A stretch of 64,000 bases of DNA, taken from positions 1 through 64,000 of the forward strand of contig JANYFL010000057.1 of assembly GCA_025362735.1 (NCBI GenBank). Reading direction: 5' to 3'. The stretch's first letter is position 1; each line of letters begins with the position of its first letter. The position numbers and the translations under genes are program-made. Origin of the DNA: Betaproteobacteria bacterium. GTDB taxonomy: Bacteria; Pseudomonadota; Gammaproteobacteria; Burkholderiales; Burkholderiaceae_D. This document shows positions 59,384 to 64,000 of this stretch, piece after piece. The notes under the pieces were generated by a model, which saw only the letters and a list, made by a program, of their open reading frames with translations, was not told the origin of the DNA and searched no databases.

Positions 59384-60580
59384 TCAGCTCGCTTTGCGTC
59401 CTAACAAGGTCAGTACGCAAAGCAATCCGACTACTGAAGCCGGAATCAGCACCCAGATGGCATGACTGGTATTGCCGCCAGTGCTGTGGATATGGGTCAT
59501 CAGCCTGCCCATGAGGACTGGCCCTGCGATGGCACCAATGCGTCCGACCCCGATTGCCGCTCCCACACCAGTGCCGAGAATGGCAGTCGCATAGTAGTTC
59601 GGGGCAATGCCATACAGACCGTACTGCGCACCGAGCACAAACAGACCAAACAGGAATTCCGCCAGCATGACGAATCCGAAATTACCGATGCCTGTGCCAA
59701 CTACGTAAGCAATCCCTGCGAGTCCTGCATAGACGACAATAAATGCAAATCGGCTAAAACCGCGGTCAATGATCATGCCGGTCAAGATGCCGCCGATGGC
59801 GCCGCCGACATTGAAGAAAATTGCGCCGATGGATGCTTGCTGAGCAGTAAACCCCAAGCCTTTGACCAGAGACGGCAACCAGTTCAGCAGCAAATAAACC
59901 ATCAGCAAGGTACTGAAGAATCCGGCCCAAAGCAGCAGCGTATTGACGAGACGCGGTGGCTCGAACAGGGTCATGATGCCGGGTTGTGGCTCATGCTGGT
60001 TGACCTGCGCTTGTTTGGCCGCGAGAAAAATTTTGGACTCCGGCAACCACAACCATAGCAGGGACGCGCAGAACAGTGGAATCAGTCCGCCAATAATAAA
60101 CAGATTGCGCCAGTCGCTGAGCAGTGTGCTGAAGGCCATGGCAGCACTGGCGATTCCGCCACCGAGGGCTATTGCCGAAAAGATGGCGGTGACATACAGA
60201 GCCTTCTTTTTTGGTGGGGCATTTTCCGACATCAGCGCGATCAGATTGGGCATTGCGGCACCGAAGCCGATCCCGGCCAGAAAGCGTGCGATCAAGACTT
60301 CATGGAGATTGCCAGAGAAGGCCGCACCGAGTGTGAACAGCGCAAAAGTGACCAGCGCGAAAATCAGTATGGGGCGGCGGCCATAGCGGTCTGAATAGTG
60401 TCCACCCATGACGGCACCGAAAAATAGACCGATGCTGCTTGAGCTGAAAACCCAACCCATCAAGCTATCTGAAATCGAGAAGGCCGCCTTCAATTGAGGT
60501 GCGGCAAGCCCAATGGCCTGAATGTCAAAACCTTCAGTCAAGGCAACCAGCATGCACAGAAGTACCGCTTTTGTTTTCAT
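59384..60580 (-). CDS. MFS transporter, aromatic acid:H+ symporter-like (AAHS type)
   Basis: About 398 residues from ATG 60580, whose ATGA overlaps the stop of the preceding transporter gene. It has the AAHS start LVALTEGFDIQAIGLAAPQ with the conserved Asp in helix 1, and MGGHYSDRYGRRPILI in the loop after helix 2. Relatives import aromatic acids such as 4-hydroxybenzoate. It is last of three overlapping genes. Confidence 0.85.
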   Translation of the reverse strand: MKTKAVLLCMLVALTEGFDIQAIGLAAPQLKAAFSISDSLMGWVFSSSSIGLFFGAVMGGHYSDRYGRRPILIFALVTFALFTLGAAFSGNLHEVLIARFLAGIGFGAAMPNLIALMSENAPPKKKALYVTAIFSAIALGGGIASAAMAFSTLLSDWRNLFIIGGLIPLFCASLLWLWLPESKIFLAAKQAQVNQHEPQPGIMTLFEPPRLVNTLLLWAGFFSTLLMVYLLLNWLPSLVKGLGFTAQQASIGAIFFNVGGAIGGILTGMIIDRGFSRFAFIVVYAGLAGIAYVVGTGIGNFGFVMLAEFLFGLFVLGAQYGLYGIAPNYYATAILGTGVGAAIGVGRIGAIAGPVLMGRLMTHIHSTGGNTSHAIWVLIPASVVGLLCVLTLLGRKAS

Positions 60581-61845
60581 GTAAGTGGCCCTGTTGTGGC
60601 ACGAGACACGCGGGCTTCCCGGATTGGTAGATTGATCAGTGCTGCTGCTGTGGCAAGCATGATGTCCGCGTACCACATCCAGTTGTAATCGCCGAAGTGC
60701 GCGAAAGCCAGACCACCCAGCCATGCACCGAAAAAGCCGCCAATCTGGTGCGAGAAAATCGTCAGTCCAAACAAAGTCGCAAGATAACGAACGCCGAATA
60801 ACTTGCCGACTAGTCCTGCCGTTGGTGGCACCGTGGCCAGCCAGGTAAATCCCAGGCCTGCGGCAAAGATGTAGAACGTCAAGGCCGTCTTGGGGGCGAA
60901 CAGAAAGATCACAATCATGACGGCACGGCTGGCATACATCCAGGCGAGAATATATTTCATTCGATAGCGCTGGCCCATTGCGCCTGCGATCAGGCTACCC
61001 GCAATGTTGAAAAGACCAATCACTGCAAGCGAGCCAGCGGCAACCGAAGCAGGGAGACTGCATAGCGCTACTTCACCAGGCATGTGGGTTACGAGAAAGG
61101 CGATATGAAATCCACAAGTAAAAAATCCAGCATGCAGGCAAAGATAACTACGGTCGCGCAATGCAATATGAAGTTGCTTGCCAAGTGTGATGCCTGTGCT
61201 TTTATTGATTGTTGATTCTATTTTTGCCGACACCTCTACCGTCACTATGGACTTGGATTTTTTGGTTTCGCGTAAAAACCAGGCCAAAGGCAGCGCTAGC
61301 AAACTCAGTGCGGCGAGACTGAACATGGCGTTGATCCAGCCAGCCGCGCCGATAATGAATTGTGTGAGAGGCGCAAAGACAAACTGACCGAAGGAACTGC
61401 CCGCGTTAATGAAGCCGGATGCGAAGGAACGTTTTTCAACGGGGATGCGCTTTGCCATTCCACCGACCAATACCGAAAAACTGGCGGCTCCAGCACCGGC
61501 TGCGCTGAGAATGCCCATGGCCATAATCAGTCCGGCTTCGGTATGCATGAACGGTATCAATGCGGTACCTAATGCCATGATCAAACTACCCACAACAATC
61601 ACGCGAATCGAGCCATATTTATCGGCGGCGATGCCGAATAAGGGCTGGGTAGCGCCCCACATGAATTGGCCGATCGCAGCTGCAAAACTGATCGAAACAA
61701 TACCGAGACCCGTCGATGTATTGATTGGTGAAATGAACAGTCCGGTCGATTGGCGCACACCCATTGTGATCATCATCATGGCTGCAGCAGTGAGCAGTAG
61801 TGGCCAGATGGACGGTTTCAAAGCTTGATTCGGTGCTTGAGTCAT
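60577..61845 (-). CDS. MFS transporter, OFA/MCT-like
   Basis: About 422 residues from ATG 61845, which overlaps the stop of the FAD oxidoreductase gene by four bases. It has about twelve helices with the sugar-like MFS loop FGIAADKYGSIRVIV. It is close to monocarboxylate or oxalate/formate transporters. The paired position with another MFS gene and an amino-acid-type oxidase suggests uptake of a carboxylate substrate. Confidence 0.84.
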   Translation of the reverse strand: MTQAPNQALKPSIWPLLLTAAAMMMITMGVRQSTGLFISPINTSTGLGIVSISFAAAIGQFMWGATQPLFGIAADKYGSIRVIVVGSLIMALGTALIPFMHTEAGLIMAMGILSAAGAGAASFSVLVGGMAKRIPVEKRSFASGFINAGSSFGQFVFAPLTQFIIGAAGWINAMFSLAALSLLALPLAWFLRETKKSKSIVTVEVSAKIESTINKSTGITLGKQLHIALRDRSYLCLHAGFFTCGFHIAFLVTHMPGEVALCSLPASVAAGSLAVIGLFNIAGSLIAGAMGQRYRMKYILAWMYASRAVMIVIFLFAPKTALTFYIFAAGLGFTWLATVPPTAGLVGKLFGVRYLATLFGLTIFSHQIGGFFGAWLGGLAFAHFGDYNWMWYADIMLATAAALINLPIREARVSRATTGPLT

Positions 61846-62825
61846 GATGAGGATGCGCTTAAGGCCGAGTTGGCCGCCCATTCTGCAGCGAGCATCGGGG
61901 CGAGCAAATAACCCCGTGAACCGAAGCCGGTCAGGTGCTTCAAGTTGCCGGGCAATATAGTGGTTTCCAGCCGCACGCCGTGCCAAGTGCTGCGCACTTC
62001 AAAAGGCGAAGCAAACATGGCACGGGCACGATCAACCGTACGTTCGATCCATGCCGCAGGGGATGGGCCGTAGTCGTATTCACCGGTAATCGGCTCTGTG
62101 GTGGGCCCGATCACGCTAGCGGAACCATGCGGTGCTGCATACAGGCCATAAGAGACGGCCTCAGTACCCAGTTGTCGGTCCGTGATCAGCAAGCTGCCGG
62201 GCCGAAGGCCCGTATTTTTTCCAAATTTTGCGGCGCCCCAGGCGCCGCCACACCACAACAATTTTTTTGCGATCATCCTTGTGCCATCGCTGAGTTGTAC
62301 TGAGCTAGATGCAGTATCTACATTCACAATTTCCTGATGAATTCGCTGCGCTCGACTCTCCAGTAATAGTGCTTTCAAAAAGGATTCAGTATTGACCCAG
62401 CCCGAGTCTGGTAAATACAAAACACCTTGATAGACATTGCGCAGATTCAGGGCTGGCGGCGCAAGCTCCTGCCATCGATGCGGCAACGGTATTGGCATCG
62501 AATCCAGATTTTGTTGCCAGAGTGTGTGCACCGATGCATCTGGAGCAGGACGCCACAGACCTTGGCCATAAGGAATGTAATGCCCGTTTGCAATAAGTTT
62601 TTGAATCAGATTAAAAGTAAAGCGAGCACCTTCCAGGCCTCTTGGCATCAGTTTTCCCTGATAGCCGCGCACGGGATTGATCAACGCTGTTGGCACCTTG
62701 CTGGCTGTTTCGATACCCGCATCAATCAAGGTCACAGTGCGTCCGGTTTGAGCAGTAAAAAAGGCTGCACTGGCACCGGCGATGCCCGCGCCAATAATTA
62801 ACAGGTCAGCATCTTGATGCGTCAT
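61842..62825 (-). CDS. FAD-dependent oxidoreductase, DAO family
   Basis: A 327-residue protein with an N-terminal Rossmann dinucleotide site LLIIGAGIAGASAAFF, the DAO pattern, and a C-terminal GFGSRGYLLAPMLA cofactor loop. It is near glycine oxidase and the oxidase half of MnmC in size and pattern. It may oxidise an amine or amino acid. It heads three overlapping genes and lies 53 bp behind the histidine kinase gene. Confidence 0.8.
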   Translation of the reverse strand: MTHQDADLLIIGAGIAGASAAFFTAQTGRTVTLIDAGIETASKVPTALINPVRGYQGKLMPRGLEGARFTFNLIQKLIANGHYIPYGQGLWRPAPDASVHTLWQQNLDSMPIPLPHRWQELAPPALNLRNVYQGVLYLPDSGWVNTESFLKALLLESRAQRIHQEIVNVDTASSSVQLSDGTRMIAKKLLWCGGAWGAAKFGKNTGLRPGSLLITDRQLGTEAVSYGLYAAPHGSASVIGPTTEPITGEYDYGPSPAAWIERTVDRARAMFASPFEVRSTWHGVRLETTILPGNLKHLTGFGSRGYLLAPMLAAEWAANSALSASSS

Positions 62826-62878
62826 GAAGTTTTGGTGTGGGGAATTTGTAGTGACGCAGTGATTAATCTTTCCAGGAC

Positions 62879-64000
62879 TTATCTGGCTTTATCCGGTAGT
62901 GACAGCAGGTACTGCCCATAATCGGAGGCCTCCTTTTCGATAATCGTCTCTTTGTTTTCTACGGTACTTACCAGTGGCAACATGACCTGAATATGGGTAC
63001 CTTTACCTGGCGTCGCCATAATTTCAAACCGTCCTCCCCGTGCATGAACGCGCTGGCGCATGCCGGACAGTCCATGCGCTTTGGGTCGCATGGAGTCGGG
63101 TTGAAAGCCCTTGCCATCATCTTTTATTTCAAGAAAAACAGCTTCATTCCTCACGGCGAGATGAACGCTCAAGGATTTCGCCCGCGCATATTTTTCTGCA
63201 TTGTTCAGGGCTTCCTGAAGGATGCGGAACAGGGCAATCGATACATCCTCAGGCAGGGATGGATCTGATTCCGGCAGATCCACATCCAGTAACCAGCCTG
63301 TACGCTCAGCCACCTGACTGATCAGTTCTTGTGCGGCGGTCGTCAAACCAAAACTGATCAGGGTTGTGGGACGCAGGTCTTCAATAATGCGTCGTTTCGC
63401 TTGAATCCCGACGTCAAGATTTTTGATGGCTCGGTCCAGCTTTTCAATGTGGCGATCCTGTTCTCCTACCAATTGCTTGCGGACCCACAACACATCCATC
63501 TTGGCAGCGGTCAGGATGGAACCCAGCTCGTCGTGCAGTTCGCGTGCCAAACGGGATTTCTCGACTTCGCTAACGTTTTGCAAGTGATTGGCGAGTGTTT
63601 CGAGTTGCAGGGTTCGTTGTTCAACCAAATTGTCCAGCAAGGTATGCTGATTTTGGAGAATCAATTGTTTATCGCGCTCGTTGGTGAGGTCGCGCACCAT
63701 GAGCCGAACCAGAAAACCCAACATGGTTAGATTGAGTACTGTGACGACCGCAAGTGCCAGTCGTGAAAGATTCGATGCGGATACCCAATCGATCACCAAT
63801 TCGGCAATACGGTCGTGCTGGTGTTCTTGTATCGCGTTGAACTGTTCGCGGATTTTGTCCATCCGGATTTTGCCTATATCGGTACGAACCAAATCTTCAG
63901 CCGTACCGATCTGACCAGTTCGGGCAAAGTCTAAACTCATATCGATTTCGATTAATTTGTCATCAATTGTGTCCAGCGCTGATCGATAGGTATCATTTAT
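62879..64000 (-). CDS. Sensor histidine kinase, NarX-like HisKA_3 type with CHASE3-like sensor, cut by the window edge
   Basis: The open frame runs beyond base 64000, so the N terminus is missing. The visible 374 residues begin in a CHASE3-like helical region (the edge residues include YRSALDTIDDKL), cross a membrane helix (SRLALAVVTVLNLTMLGFLV), pass a coiled coil, and reach the HisKA_3 phosphoacceptor in LARELHDELGSIL, then a HATPase domain (NNAEKYARA, DDGKGF, HGLSGMRQR). It senses an external or membrane signal and phosphorylates a NarL-type response regulator, which is not in the window. Confidence 0.88.
   Translation of the reverse strand: MNDTYRSALDTIDDKLIEIDMSLDFARTGQIGTAEDLVRTDIGKIRMDKIREQFNAIQEHQHDRIAELVIDWVSASNLSRLALAVVTVLNLTMLGFLVRLMVRDLTNERDKQLILQNQHTLLDNLVEQRTLQLETLANHLQNVSEVEKSRLARELHDELGSILTAAKMDVLWVRKQLVGEQDRHIEKLDRAIKNLDVGIQAKRRIIEDLRPTTLISFGLTTAAQELISQVAERTGWLLDVDLPESDPSLPEDVSIALFRILQEALNNAEKYARAKSLSVHLAVRNEAVFLEIKDDGKGFQPDSMRPKAHGLSGMRQRVHARGGRFEIMATPGKGTHIQVMLPLVSTVENKETIIEKEASDYGQYLLSLPDKAR

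Noticed and set aside
1-64000. CRISPR arrays, IS elements and prophage genes
   Set aside because: No regularly spaced repeats, transposase frames or phage structural genes are visible in the window.

Overview
The window looks like the chromosome of a Gram-negative betaproteobacterium of the order Burkholderiales, most likely close to Oxalobacteraceae. This is inferred from gene order (leuC-leuD-leuB-asd-fimV-truA-trpF-trpB-trpA-accD, and iscR-iscS-iscU-iscA-hscB-hscA-fdx-iscX behind uvrB and a low-molecular-weight phosphatase) and from moderately high GC judged by eye. No phage, insertion sequence or CRISPR array is visible.

Layout. (1) 201-5998: a plus-strand catabolic cluster with a fumarylacetoacetate-hydrolase-family enzyme, a flavin aromatic hydroxylase, an MFS transporter, an amidohydrolase with a Tat-like leader, and a beta-keto acid cleavage enzyme. 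(2) 5999-6584: a non-coding stretch holding a decayed transporter tail. (3) 6585-12244: a rhamnoside module with a Tat-exported GH78 alpha-L-rhamnosidase, an FMN L-lactate dehydrogenase and an L-rhamnose/H+ symporter. (4) 12370-23261: a sugar and Entner-Doudoroff block (FucP-type permease, pgl, edd, eda, glk, pyruvate carboxylase, zwf). (5) 23332-26951: a large alpha/beta-hydrolase-domain lipoprotein followed by a second Tat-type amidohydrolase. (6) 27109-39478: core biosynthesis (leucine, aspartate semialdehyde, FimV, TruA, tryptophan, AccD), with an entericidin-like lipoprotein and a small membrane protein inside the leu operon.

(7) 39525-45714: a minus-strand accessory cluster (TetR, TonB-dependent receptor, FAH-family enzyme, cyclase-family hydrolase, MFS transporter), with a 37-bp near-perfect palindrome over the tetR start codon. 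(8) 45831-51445: assorted genes, including tRNA-Asn, an aromatic/aspartate aminotransferase and uvrB. (9) 51564-59368: a Gcr-family membrane protein and the complete ISC iron-sulfur operon, preceded by a good match to a type 1 IscR site. (10) 59384-64000: two MFS transporters, a FAD oxidoreductase and a histidine kinase that runs off the right edge, all on the minus strand.

How the parts may fit together: the rhamnosidase would release rhamnose from plant glycosides in the periplasm, RhaT would import it, and the lactate dehydrogenase would oxidise L-lactate made by a non-phosphorylating rhamnose route. The Entner-Doudoroff block with pyruvate carboxylase handles hexoses and refills the TCA cycle. 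The flanking aromatic-type clusters could take the released aglycones. The GH78 gene and the lldD-rhaT pair share an upstream element of about 58 bp, the best evidence in the window for a local regulon. The link between sugar and aromatic clusters is inference only.
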